The notes under the pieces were generated by a model, which saw nothing but the letters and a program-made list of their open reading frames with translations, was not told the origin of the DNA and made no database searches. Below, one piece after another: positions 46,620 to 57,450 of a stretch of 64,000 bases of DNA. The translations under genes were made by a program, and so were the position numbers. Origin of the DNA: Calliopum simillimum (taxonomy: Eukaryota > Arthropoda > Insecta > Diptera > Lauxaniidae); assembly GCA_951812925.1 (NCBI GenBank), contig OX638370.1, positions 105,786,897 to 105,850,896 of the forward strand. The letters are read 5' to 3'. Position 1 is the stretch's first letter, and the number at the start of each line of letters is the position of its first letter.

Positions 46620-47159
46620 TATATAAAAATGAATGTTTGTATGTCTATATGGTCCTTATAGACTCCTAAATGGCTAGAAAATTTATATTTACAGGTTTTT
46701 GGGTACGGTGCGTGTTTCTGCATTATTATTTTTTCGGTTTTTTTTTTTTCACCCAAGGGTACCCCCTAGGATGCTGGAACCAAAATTTTTTTTTTCTTTT
46801 TTTTTGTGTTTCTACGCGTTTCATGACTATCTACAACATTTTAGTGGAAAAAATGTTTTCACCCAAGGTTCCCCTCTTGGGTAATTCGTATTTTTCGTGT
46901 TTGCAAAAAAATCATATCATATCGCTGAAAATATTTAATGGACATGGATGAGATTTGGTATATGTATTAAGAGTTTTGACACAAATAATTTCCAAGGAAA
47001 AAATAGGCAGTATCATGCCCTTAAAAAATGTCATATCTCTGAAACTATTTAACCCACATACTTAGATGAGGTAATTAACATTCTTTGGTATAATTTAATT
47101 AGAGATGCCTCGCCCTGTATACAAGAGAAGGTGTAGCAACGCACACCTAGAAATGCTAG
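46617..47159 (+). mobile_element. Helitron-like non-autonomous element
   Basis: The start TCCTATATAAAAATGAATGT and the end AGAAATGCTAG then T fit Helitron ends. Internal TCATATCTCTGAAACTATTT and ATGAGATTTGGTA are shared with the element at 13123-14138. Its first bases coincide with the last bases of TIR element B, so one of the two boundaries is approximate or the insertion was exactly at that end. No replicase. Confidence 0.5.
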
Positions 47160-47420
47160 TAGTATATATTTCTGTAAAACGCCCATAAATTCTTCTTTCC
47201 AACTTACTAACAAAATCTCAAATCGGTTAAAAAATAACTGAGTTACAAGTTTTTAAGTGCACAAAGTCACGCAAAAACAATTTTTAAAGGGTAACTTAAG
47301 ATTTTGAGGGTGTATTAGAAATTTTAAGTATAGGCTAATTAAGTAATCGACAAGGCCTACAATACATATTAAGTCTCTTAAAAAGTGTATGAAATTTTTT
47401 GAAATTTTGTAGTACTGTGC
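47160..47420. other. Gene-free stretch
   Basis: AT-rich with no recognised content, leading into the hairpin. Confidence 0.4.
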
Positions 47421-47728
47421 AATCATGTGTTGCTTTAAAATAACTCATGAACGGAGAGTCGCAACCAAAAAGTGGAAATAGCTATGTATGAGGAAATTAA
47501 AGTACATGCCCCTTTCTTTTCTATAGCTTAAAGCTTAGGAGATATTCATTAAAAATTCTAAAATTTAAATCTTAGGATTTTCAAAAAATATCTCCTAAAC
47601 TATAAGTTGTTGAAAAAAAAAGAAGCGTATAGTTTGCTTTTTAGTTGTTAATTTAGTTGTACTTTTTAGTTGCGACTCTACGTTCATGAGTTATTGCTAT
47701 TTGAAAATCAACACACGATCATGAGCAC
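47421..47728. repeat. 308-bp imperfect hairpin
   Basis: The left arm has ATCATGTGTTG, AATAACTCATGAACG, AGAGTCGCAACCAAAAAGT and TTAGGAGATATT. The right arm answers with AATATCTCCTAA, ACTTTTTAGTTGCGACTCT, CGTTCATGAGTTATT and CAACACACGATCATG. Pairing covers most of the length with several gaps. Likely a foldback MITE. Confidence 0.75.
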
Positions 47729-49583
47729 TCTTACGCCGAATGCATTCTTCACTGATTTTTGCCCTTTTGTAAATTTGGGTATAATATTGTCGAACCATAA
47801 TTTCTTCTGGAATCATTTTTCAATATGGCGTTGCGAGCGAACAAGATACGAGACGGCAAAGTTGAAATTCGAAAAGAGTACATCGAAGCATATCATCTGT
47901 CTATCATTTTCAAAATTCTCGAAAAACTTTTCAGGTAAAACTACCAAATTATTGTACTACTAGACACTTTTGGTTAAAGTTTTCAATTGATTTATGGGAT
48001 TTCAGTATATTCATGTACATAAAATGTACTATATGCCATACACGAAACTTCTCGATGGCTCGAGTAAAAGCTACACAGAATGTACTTTCTCCTTACACTC
48101 TATCCTATGTGATGGTTTGAGCAAAAGCTAAATGTGGCTTATCTAATACACGAACAGCATCGTTTTATGTTTTTAGCTTTTGCATCGGTGCTTAGTCGTT
48201 ATGACGTTTGAGGGCGCTAAACGAGATCACAGCTGGACACTATAAAGATATATTTTTGTTGCATATTTTTCCTAAAATTTTCATAAAATTATTAAGAATT
48301 AAACACAAAAATCTAACACTAACTCATAAAATACACAACAACTATGACAACAGCAATGATGATGATGTCGCAACATGACATGTTGTTTGCATTTTTTATC
48401 ATAAAATATTTCTTTGATTTTATTGCTTTTGTGTTTCATTCGCACTAGTCGCATTTCCATTGCTTTCTTTTGTATTGCGTGTAGTTTTGAATTCATTTCC
48501 TCTATTCGCATTTCTCATTTCGCATTTCCATTTTCATTTTCATTATTTATGAAATGCATTTACCATGAAAATTGTCGGATAGTTGGTTTGCCAGTCGGCA
48601 AGTCGGTTCGTTGGCTTGTTAGATTTACCGTAGCGCCGCCATATACCGCCCAGTTCCTATAATTTATGCAATTTTTACTCTCTTTTTTTGTTGTTTTTTG
48701 TATGAAGACGACTACAGTTTCTCACTTTTAATCGCCGTGCTACACTCAAACTCCAAACCTCCCCATCCCCTCCTCTCCCCCGGCTACTCAAACTGTGCCT
48801 GAATTATGTGTTTAATGTTTATGTTATGGCCTCAGTGGAAATCTCTTTATTCATTTTTGGTGCAGCAGAGTAAAAAGTTGCCAGTACCTCGCATACCCTA
48901 CGCTGGCACTATCTCACTTTTTTGGGTACTTTTGGGCTTTTATTTGTTATTGCTACTTTTTTGTTGTTGTTGTTGCTGCTTTATTTGTGTTAATTTTATA
49001 GTTTTTCTTGTTCTTGTTTATTGCCAATTGTTGTATTGTTGCTGTTGTAGTTGTGCATAAATTTTCTGGGCCAATCCATTGTTTAATGCAAAATTATTGT
49101 GGCAGTTAATGCATTTTCATTATTTTTGCAAATTAATTGCTAAAATTAGTGGACTGGATGGATGGTAGGTGGAACGGTGTGGCGAGGAGGTAAAGTGGAC
49201 GAAACTTATTTGTAACATTTGTGTGAGTATGTGTGTGTGTGTTATTGCTTTTATTTTGACAGCATCCATTAGTGTATGCGCACACACAACTACTTACATA
49301 TGTATACACGTATATACAGTGCAAAAATTATGGTTTTTGTTCCCAAAGTTATTTAACAGCATTAGCGTTAATTGCTTTGGCCATGGTTGAATCGTAATGT
49401 TTTTTTTTTTAGAAATCAAAATGCGTTTATTGTAACGTTTTGAAGCAAAATGTCGAAGAAGTCAACTGAGGCTAGTGAAAATTTAAATTAAATGTAAGTA
49501 TTGTAAATGTTGTAAAATGTGAAGAACATTGAAAAAATTTCAAAATGGATTGAAAAATTAAAATAGAAAAATTACGAGAAATA
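47729..49583. other. Gene-free stretch
   Basis: Contains TTGTTG/GCTGCT runs (about 48962-48980, 49035-49050) and a TG microsatellite (about 49222-49240). No coding sequence is supported. Confidence 0.5.
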
Positions 49584-50791
49584 CGTAGCGCACTGCTAAT
49601 ATTTCGGGAATAGCAAATAATAACAAATATTTTTTATTGAAAATGGCTTCATTGTTTTTCAAAATATTTCCCATGATAATCAATATACTTTTGCATTTGT
49701 TCAAACCATTTGTCATAGCAGTTTTCCCATTCCTCTTGAGATACCTCCAAAACATGGTTTTTGAACGCTTCAACTGCTTCTTCGGCGCTCATAAATCGTT
49801 GACCACGCAGTTTACCTTTGATGTTTGGGAACAAGAAGAAGTCATTGGGTGCCAAATCAGGACTGTAAGGAGGATGAGTCATCAATTCGATGTTTTGACT
49901 GCTCAAAAATTCACCTGTTTCACGAGATGTGTGAGAACTCGCATTGTCATGTTGGAGAATGATTCGTCTTCGGGGGGTTGTTCTACGAATTTTTCCAAAG
50001 ACTTCCAGCAAATAAATGGTCGTGTACCACTCAAAATTGAACGGCGACTATTTGTTTTACTGTGGTTCTTCCACAAACAACTTTTGTTGGATTTAGCTCG
50101 TCTTGGAATACCCGCACGATCGATTGCAATTTTTTTGCCGGCTCATACGCATATAGCCATGATTTATCACCTGTCACGATCTCATACACGTTTTTTTAAT
50201 CACCACGGTCGAAGTTTCTAATCATTTCGTTACGCCAAACGATGCGATGATTTATTTGAACGATTGATAAATTATGGGGTTTCCAACGAGAACAAACGTT
50301 TTTTACAACTAAGTGTTCGTGCAAATTCGAATGTATTGGAGCGGAACTAATGTGCAAGAATGCTTCAATCTCACAATATGCCACATGATGATCTTTCATT
50401 ATCAGTTCATGCACTGCATCGATGTTTTTTGGCACAATAACCGATTTTGGAAGATCTTCATGGAATTCGTTGATGAACGAACTCCAACCACAATTGAATT
50501 CACTATACCAATCATATACTGTGATTTTTGATGGTGCTTTATCACTATTTAAAGAACTATGTTTATCGACACAAGTTGCGAAAAATAATCCAACGAAAAC
50601 CTTTTCTTGAAATTTCCATTTTTTGACCAAATTGATTTTCTTAACTCAATGGAAACAAAACAAATAGCACTCGTAAACCAAAAAATTGTAAGTACGTTTA
50701 TGCTTAAAAATTTCAAACTTTGTCATGGTGTTGCCAGATTTTAGATATTGACATTAGTGTTGCCAGTTCCCGAAATATATGTAGTGCCTCG
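49584..50791 (-). mobile_element. mariner element (DD34D)
   Basis: TIRs: the left end contains GCACTGCTAATATTTCGGG and the reverse complement of the right end GGCACTACATATATTTCGGG, both next to TA (49582-49583 and 50792-50793). Length 1208 bp, normal for mariner. The transposase remnant is on the minus strand. Confidence 0.88.
49649..50630 (-). pseudogene. mariner DD34D transposase with internal deletion
   Basis: The N-terminal part (50630-50196, 144 aa) has the paired helix-turn-helix text, including APSKITVYDWYSEF, LPKSVIVPKNIDAV and EIEAFLHISSAPIHS, ending WRNEMIRNFDRGD. Just past it, in another frame, VYEIVTGDKSWLYAYEP holds the first catalytic Asp (normally GDESW). A deletion of roughly 60-70 bp then joins KQIVAVQF to EWYTTI. 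The C-terminal part (50011-49649) has IILQHDNASSHTS, PPYSPDLAPNDFFLF and KLRGQRF. There are 34 residues between the Asp of HDN and the Asp of PND, the mariner signature. Frameshift plus deletion make it non-functional. The subfamily was not resolved. Confidence 0.9.
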
Positions 50792-51019
50792 TATCAAAAA
50801 TGCTTAAAATTTCGTAAAATATTGAAAATTTCAAGAATTTGAGATCTCTTTCTAGCCGGCGAACTTTGTTCGAGTCCCATACCCTACCGTCACTAATAGA
50901 CATCCACGAAAAAATATACCTTTCTCTGAATTTCTTTAATATTTAATAAATGGACGTTTAAAAGGTCCGAGACTCCCACTCTTAATCAGTTTTATTGATT
51001 TGACACATCGTTTCCTCCC
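50792..51019. other. Short unassigned stretch
   Basis: TTGTTCGAGTCCCATACCC at about 50867 is another isolated B-box-like motif. Nothing else was recognised. Confidence 0.35.
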
Positions 51020-51560
51020 TGACTGAAAGTATCCTTTTATTGTACTAGAACGGCAATCCGAACTTACTTTCGTTTGGGTTCCAGGTCACAGGAACATTGA
51101 GGGTAACAAAAACACCACTAAACTATCAAGACATGACTCTTTTCCAAGCGAAACTTATTCAGAGTGTGTATACATTCCAATAGATCCAGCGAAGAAAAGG
51201 TTTTTTTGCATTTCCTCACCAATGCCAGAAAAAAAATCTTCAAAACTAGTGAGATTTTCTGAGCAACCTGACTTTTATTAAAGAAGTGGAAAACATCAGA
51301 CCTGCTACTTAGAAACTGCGCTGATATTGCAAAAATCAGTTTACATTACTACACTGGACCATGTCGAAAGACTAGGAATTCTCTTTAATTCCTTCTATCG
51401 GAGTTGCATGGATGTCAATGAAAAAAAATCTCTTGAGCACTTTATCTGGAACTAACTTAAGGCTCTAGAAAAACGATTTTTCAATTATCTGAGAGAATTC
51501 GATGACATTAACTACATCAAGAAATTAGTTTTTACAGTTTATTTTGAAAGTTAACTAGTC
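51020..51560 (+). pseudogene. LINE RNase H end and C-terminus
   Basis: The frame reads LERQSELTFVWVPGHRNIEG, then NKNTTKLSRHDSF: the WVPGH block of RNase H, with the ADELA position altered to NTTKL. Further on, LEHFIWN-LKALEKRFFNYL then REFDDINYIKKLVFTVYF is the usual short C-terminal tail of I/R1/jockey-group LINEs. The frame is nearly continuous with single stops. The upstream part of RNase H and the reverse transcriptase are absent. Plus strand; 5'-truncated relic. Confidence 0.75.
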
Positions 51561-52768
51561 CAGTCCTTGAATACCCCATCTACCAGCTAGCCCGATCACT
51601 TATGTGGTATTAAAATGGCACTTACTGTGTTACCTAGGCTTAGTATTGTTTGCTAAGCCACCACTATAACATATCCTGCAGTTTTTTTGTTTCACTGTTG
51701 CAACTTGTTATTAAAAGTACTTGGTAAAATAGAAGAAGTTATAGGCGTTATAAACATGCACTGTTAAGCCTCAGCACATATTTGACAATTTGATCAACTT
51801 TTCAAAACGTTTGAATTTCACTTCAAAACCACTTCTGTGTGATAATGAAATTGTGAGTTGGGTGGAATGGATTTATATACTTACTTATCCATCAAATGTT
51901 GAGGACATGGAATAATATCGAAAAAGTTGCAAAATTTTTCTAAAATCAAAAAATGTTGAATTTTATAAAAATTGTTTGAAAAATATCTAAAAAATTGTGC
52001 ATAAGTCAAATCGTCAAAAAATTTTCAACAAATTGAGATAAGTTCAAACTGGCAAAAAGTTATGAAAACTACAAAATTTTGAAAAATATTACGAAAGATA
52101 GAAGTGCTGAAAAATTATGAGATAATTTGAAAAATACATTTTGAAAACGTTCACTTCTGAAATTTTCGGTAAAGTCGAAAAATTGTTCTGTAACTCAAAA
52201 AAAAAAAAAGAAAAAAAAATCTGCATAACTTTGAAAAATAATGAAAAAGAGAGAAAAAATTGGAACAACCAAAAAAAAGAAAAAAACAAAAAAATATGGG
52301 AAATGATGAAAAATTTTGAAAAATATCAACTTAGCAGAAAATCATTTTATATTTTTTACTGCTTGCCACTTAGCAAGGTGTATCCTTAATTTAGCAAAGT
52401 ATTCTCAACAAAAGATCTCATAACCTTAAATATTTTACTTATTTAATAAAAAAATTTGGATGGCAACTTAATATTCCTTCACGAGTAATTATCACAAAAG
52501 CAACATACACATCCTCCCAAAATGTGCACCACCATTGAACCGCATGAGATTATGACAAGCGATTTGTTTGTTTGTTTGATTCTTTTTTATCTCGCGCACT
52601 TCCCAAATAATTTGCCCCACAATTTATTTCACTTAACCTCTATGCGCCCTAAAGTCAACGCATCACAGGGGGTGCCAGTGTTTATCAACAGAGTCGTTTC
52701 TCATTCTAGTGGGCTCCACAGATATAACATTCCCACATACACGCACAATGCTATGAGGAGAGTTGCTT
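51561..52768. other. Gene-free, degenerate AT-rich sequence
   Basis: 51900-52360 is made of loosely repeating AAAATTTTGAAAAAT phrases (compare 26661-27505 and 41221-41620). Poly-A at about 52198-52220. The 102-aa ORF at 52522-52830 runs into the next element and is not supported. Confidence 0.45.
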
Positions 52769-53647
52769 CCCAAGAGGAAAAATTTCTAGCGCTTCTGATC
52801 CAAGCACTTCAAAAGTGCTTGTCCCCATAGAAATTTAGAAGCACTATCACAATGATTTTTTATAAGTAAGGACAACGTGAGTTCGAACCCAGCCCGGAAG
52901 ATTTTTTTTTTTACTTTTTTTTACTTTTTTTTGCTTTACTTTTTTTTTTTAATTAAATATTTTTTGTTCAACGTCTTTTATTTCACTTTTCTATTTTCCT
53001 TTCTCTTATTAATTTACTTTTGTTCAACCGAATTGAAATTGATTACACAATGATTCCATATAAGGCTGCAGTAAGAACAACGTGAGTTCGAACCCCGCCC
53101 GGGTGATTTTTTTTTCTGTTTTTTTATTTGTTTTTGCTTTATTTTTTTTTTTTATTAAAATATTTTTTATTCAACCTTTTTATTTCACTTTTCTATTTTA
53201 ATTTCTCATTTTTATTTACTTTTGCTTACTTGAATTGAAACTGATTGCACAATGATTATATGTAATGCTGCAGGACAACATTTGCTTAATATGCAAATTT
53301 AATACATCTTCATATCATCGGGCGTTGGTGGAGCGGTCTAAAGGGTTGGTAAATGTAAGAAAAAAATACCTAGCACGCGGAGGGTCGTGGATTCAAATCC
53401 TGGCGCGGCCAGTTTTTTTTTTCTTTTTTTTCTTTTTTTTAATTTTATTGAAAAAACGATTACCGCAGCATTACAAATAAGCGCTTTAAAAACTCTTTTT
53501 TGGTAAGGCAGCGGTAAGCTTTTGCTCGCTTACATCCTATGACATGCAATGTTAAAAAGAAAGTATTGTTCTTACGGAGCGGAAGCGCTTATTGGTGAAA
53601 AGGATGCACTTCAGAAGGGTTTTTGAAGCACTTCTTTTCCCCTTGGG
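52769..53647 (+). mobile_element. CCCAAG-type TIR element with tRNA-like modules, copy 2
   Basis: The same 13-bp ends, CCCAAGAGGAAAA (52769) and TTTTCCCCTTGGG (to 53647), and the same internal order as copy 1 at 27506. GTTCGAACCC B-box motifs lie at 52881 and 53086, the tRNA-Leu-like module at 53320-53411, and the hairpin TTACCGCAGC/GCGGTAA near 53460-53517. It differs from copy 1 by a few per cent, mainly in T-run length, and by a small deletion after the first CACAATGATT (TATAAGTAAGGACAACG). The high similarity of two copies 25 kb apart points to fairly recent activity or homogenisation. Confidence 0.82.
53320..53411 (+). ncRNA. tRNA-Leu-like Pol III module (in TIR element copy 2)
   Basis: TGGTGGAGCGGTCTAAAGG is closer to the tRNA-Leu D-arm/A-box than copy 1 (GAGCGGTC instead of GAGCAGTC). 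GGATTCAAATCC is the B-box. A T-run starts at 53413. As in copy 1 the acceptor stem is weak. Possible Pol III promoter; transcription unproven. Confidence 0.5.
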
Positions 53648-54001
53648 TTATTGCAGCAACATACATGTGTGCGTGACGAGGAATGGTGTGCGTACGATAT
53701 GAATAAATTTGTGACAATTGTGACCTTGTCAACTTAACATCAACATTATAAGGAACAGCAACATCATCAACGATATCAGAAATTATCATTATTTTTCAGT
53801 TTTGCCCGCACAGTTGATGTGGAACATAGAGATGACAGATGAGAACTTAAGGTGTGTTGGTTGGTTTTATTTGAGGGTATCGTACTTGGGTAATCAGGCT
53901 ATAAACTTTTTCGGTATTTGAGTATTAAGTAGCTTTTAGTATTTAGTTTTTTCAATAGATAGCAGTTGAATACTGCAGCAAACTTTAAACAACTTACTTA
54001 A
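53648..54001. other. Gene-free stretch
   Basis: No assignment. It ends in the TTAA target of the next element (53998-54001). Confidence 0.45.
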
Positions 54002-54573
54002 CCCCTTGAGACCGATGGGGTAACATGGGACCCCTAGCATTTTTTAATAAATCACTGTTTTAATTAAAATTAGTACAATGAGTACTCGAATGCTTTGATA
54101 TGCTCTAGAGAGTTGTTCAGTTTATTCTTGGCCATAATTTTGTTTTAATTGTTTGGCAAAATACAGGTACAATTTTCCAGAATTTTTGTTATTTTGAGAC
54201 CCAAAACCCAATTTTTTCGGGCTGAATTTCTGAACACTTTCTTTCCTTTAGTGCCAAATCTCAAACAGTTTGCGACTTATAGCCATGGCAACTTTGAAAA
54301 AGCAGTTTTGAGGCAAGTTTTACAGCCCAATAAAATTCGACCTAGAGCCAAACAAACGAAACACAGATATTGTTTTACTAATAACATCGTGTACTTTCAG
54401 GAACAGGATTCAAAAAGTTGTTGAGATTTTTTTTGTTGCACTGTGTAATATGACTCCACCATTTCCGGCTATAAGGGGCTTTTCCGGACTTACTTTTTGT
54501 TCTTAATTTAAACACAAGAAAACTGAATTTGAGGTTCATTTTTCGATCTAGGTCTAGGCTTCGGCCTAAGGGG
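54002..54573. mobile_element. TTAA-flanked MITE, piggyBac-like
   Basis: CCCCTTGAGACCGATGGGG follows TTAA at 53998-54001. At the right, CGGCCTAAGGGG precedes TTAA at 54574-54577. The ends are inverted (CCCCTTRRG-CCGA). Exact TTAA duplication with C-rich ends is the hallmark of piggyBac-type elements (Kolobok also uses TTAA). Length 572 bp. The 91-aa ORF (54149-54424) has no transposase motif, so it is non-autonomous. Confidence 0.75.
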
Positions 54574-55639
54574 TTAACTAGTGAATGACTCCATAAATAT
54601 TCCGTGTAGTGGGAGGCATAACCTTAGCACTCTAGACTTTTTCCTGACGTCACCTCATGAAAAGTATGATTTGTGTCACCTTGCGCTCCTTGGTAATTCG
54701 GACCATTGTTGTATATCCTCGACTTTTTCATATACTAGTTTTTGACCCGTTTAAGTTAAAGCTTCGAAGTGGACAATAGGAAATTGTGTTTTGCTGTCAA
54801 AAATGTTAATACCGGGGCTTAGATGGTGCGGGAACTATTTGATTGGGTATTAAGTCTTTCAAACCTAATTAAGATGTTAACATTAAACCATAGGACCATT
54901 CATGGTTTAATGAGACTTTGCATGATGACAGTCAGATCCAGGTACGCAAAATAATATTATTACTTCCAAAAGCTAGTAAAAACTTTTGGTAGTTTGTTAA
55001 GGGAGTGAAGAATTAGTCTTTGTCGTCTATTCAACTCTTTTAATGAACGAATAAATCTACATTAATTCCTTTGATAAAGCTTATTCCTTAGCTAGTATCT
55101 TTTCTTAGAATGATAAATTCCTTTACAGCAACCAACCATTACCCGACATAGAGAGAAAGTCTTCGGGTATGCCAAGGATCTACTTTTAAACTAGAGCGAT
55201 GAAGAGGGTGCTGGTAAGACTCAATATTAATAAAGCTTCAGGTCCGGATGTCATGTAGTGAGAAAGTGTGCCTCAACACTGGTTCGTAATTTATTCAATT
55301 CTTTTAGCATTTAATACACTTGATGATGTAAGGTTGTAATCAGTCAGTTTCCAAAAAAGGCGAGGCCACAAACATTAATACTTAATTATCGGACCTTTGC
55401 AATATGCTCAGAGCTTTCCAAAGTAATGCGTGTGTTTTATAAACATCCACTTTGTGAATTATTTGGAGCGCAATGAATAATTTAGTGATCGCCGATTTGG
55501 TTTTCCCAGAGCTCGCTCTACCGTTGACTTAATGTCGTTCCTCAATGAGAGGTGGAACCAATGCCTTCAACTTCTAAGTGAAAGTATAATTGTTGCTTTG
55601 AATATTTGTAAGGTTTTTGATAAAGTGTGGCATTTTGTG

Positions 55640-56065
55640 ATGAGCCAACCAAGACCCTATGCTCCTGGTAGGTGTAAAAGCAGAATACATGCAAACATAC
55701 CAACCAAGACCAAGATCATAGTAGTCTTGGTTTTGAAACACGAGTCTTGGCTTTAATTTAGGTATTGAGTATTAGTGTAGTTCATTAAGTCTTGGTCTCA
55801 GTTTTGGTCTTGAATAAATTTCTAACGAGTGTTTTTCAAATGCAAAATTTTTTAATCTTATTTTGTCAAAGCAGTTCGGTTTTTAAGAAACCAAATTCCG
55901 TAATCAGCGATGATTTTGTGTTCAAAAAGCACTTATAACTACAAATTTCCAAGGCCGAATAGCAATATTTGTCTTGGTATTTTTCCAGACCAAGACTCCT
56001 ATGGTTTTGGTCTTGAAATCATATAAGATTCTCAAAAAATTACCAAGCCTAAGACTTAATTTCGT
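55640..56065. repeat. CTTGGTCTTG-rich insertion in the LINE
   Basis: This block breaks the LINE frame between the KVWH and MDDLLS motifs. It contains many copies, in both orientations, of CCAAGACCAAGA or TCTTGGTCTTG-like sequence (about 55710, 55785, 55803, 55968, 55988, 56008). No clear ends. Possibly a small repeat-based MITE; not identified. Confidence 0.5.
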
Positions 56066-56469
56066 TCTATTCCATCCCTTTTCCGTGTTTTTATGGATGA
56101 CCTTCTGTCAACGACTATAAATCGAATCCACTTCTTTTTGCTCCAGAAAGCATCCAAGTTCTATGGAAATTAAGAGAAAAAGACAATATTTATTTGTTAT
56201 CCACCTTTTATTTGATTTTAATTGTGTTAGACGAGCTACCAAAAAAAAAAAAAAAAAAAGACAATATATGTATGATACACTATCAAATTACCTTAGTCAG
56301 AAAAATATTTAAGGGGGGGTCGTGCTGTTTGGTTCGAATTCAACGCATTGAGCCCATGCTGTTTTTTGTCTCTTGAGTAGATTACTAGATTACCCCCACC
56401 CTTTAATATTGCCATCGTAGACATTATAAAATCAGCAACTCTTGACGTTCTAAGTGTATTGATTTAAAC

Positions 56470-57049
56470 CAAGGGTATCAGCGTAGAACAAAATTGAGCC
56501 AATTTTGGCTCGACCAACAACATCAATATTTCTGTACAACAATCACAGAAATAATTTTTGTTTTCCTTTTTCACGCTCGTCAAAATTTTGCGTTTTTGTT
56601 GCTTTTTTCGCTTTCACACAAAATTGAACTCGAACCAACATAAAACAACAACAACGACTACGTCGCATCAAAACCAAAAACAACAAACAATATGGGTATT
56701 AATGCGTTGATGCGCAGTTGCGAAAATGCAAGTCTTTTACGCACTAACGCCTGAACGTTCAATGTGAATATTTCCATTTTGAGAAATTGCAGAACCGCAC
56801 TTCCGCAACGACGCAAGAACATTGCGCATCAGTGCGTGAATACCCCTACTTTTTGTGTGTGTCTCAGTCCTTAGAAATTTTGAAAATTGTTGCAATATTG
56901 TTGTTGTTGTAAACGAGGCATGAAATAACAACAGAAAATTGTTTTTGTGATTGTTTAATTCGAATTTGAAGTTGTTGTAAAAGTGAAAATTTTGCGCTGA
57001 CCGCGCTGCATGCGCTTGGCTCAGTGATTTGAAAACGCTGACACCCTTG
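56470..57049. mobile_element. hAT-type MITE with exact 8-bp target duplication
   Basis: The inverted ends are CAAGGGTATCAGCG (56470) and CGCTGACACCCTTG (to 57049). Both sides carry the 8-bp duplication ATTTAAAC (56462-56469 and 57050-57057). Eight-base duplications and CARGGGTGTCA-like ends are typical of hAT. Length 580 bp without transposase. Removing the element and one duplication rejoins the LINE text LDVLSVLI to TDLRWKD, which confirms the boundaries. Confidence 0.92.
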
Positions 57050-57450
57050 ATTTAAACTGACCTAAGATGGAAAGATGGACATATGGTATCATGTATTCGG
57101 AGTCTCGAAAAAATCTTCCAAGTGCTTGGGCCATCTAAAACAGTGTTAGAAATTTTTCACTCCTGTTTACCTTCAGACTGTCTTTTTCACCTATATTAGA
57201 CCTAAGCTAGATTATAATTTGCACTTCTAGGCCGGGGCTTCAAAAACTACTTTGAAGTTGCACACAGAGGTCATCGTCATGCGATGAGGTTGATAGGAGA
57301 TATGGATGTTGTTTCTTCTGTTGACACTCTCAAACACCATTGTAACGTAGGCTGTGAATCCCAGAATGTGTTTTAGAGAAATTTAATCATATAATCTCTC
57401 GCAGTACTCAAAAGTCACATCAGGCACATCCGTGTTACCAAGAGAAAAAT

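Larger units (their letters stand above)
54590..57450 (+). pseudogene. CR1/jockey-type LINE relic: endonuclease end, reverse transcriptase, C-terminus
   Basis: Plus-strand text, in shifting frames, follows a non-LTR ORF2. LSTLDFFLTSPHEKYD and LLGNSDHCCIS give the C-terminus of an APE-type endonuclease with its SDH motif (about 54625-54715). NINKASGPDV, about 55228-55252, is an RT block. ERNELISDRRFGF-like and RARSTVDLMSFLNER are at about 55460-55550. IVALNICKVFDKVWH (55588-55633) is RT motif A, normally ALDISKAFD, with the catalytic Asp changed to Asn (ALNICK). FRVFMDDLLSTTINRIH is at about 56078-56130, then EFNALSPCC near 56336. LDVLSVLI and TDLRWKD lie either side of the hAT MITE. IRPKLDYNLHF and AMRLIGDMDVVSSVDTLKHH come from the C-terminus (about 57196-57345). 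Two insertions interrupt it (about 55640-56065 and 56470-57049). Many stops; inactive. No RNase H was seen. Confidence 0.85.

Noticed and set aside
52141..52389. 82-aa Lys-rich ORF
   Set aside because: Poly-A-rich degenerate repeat DNA; no independent support.
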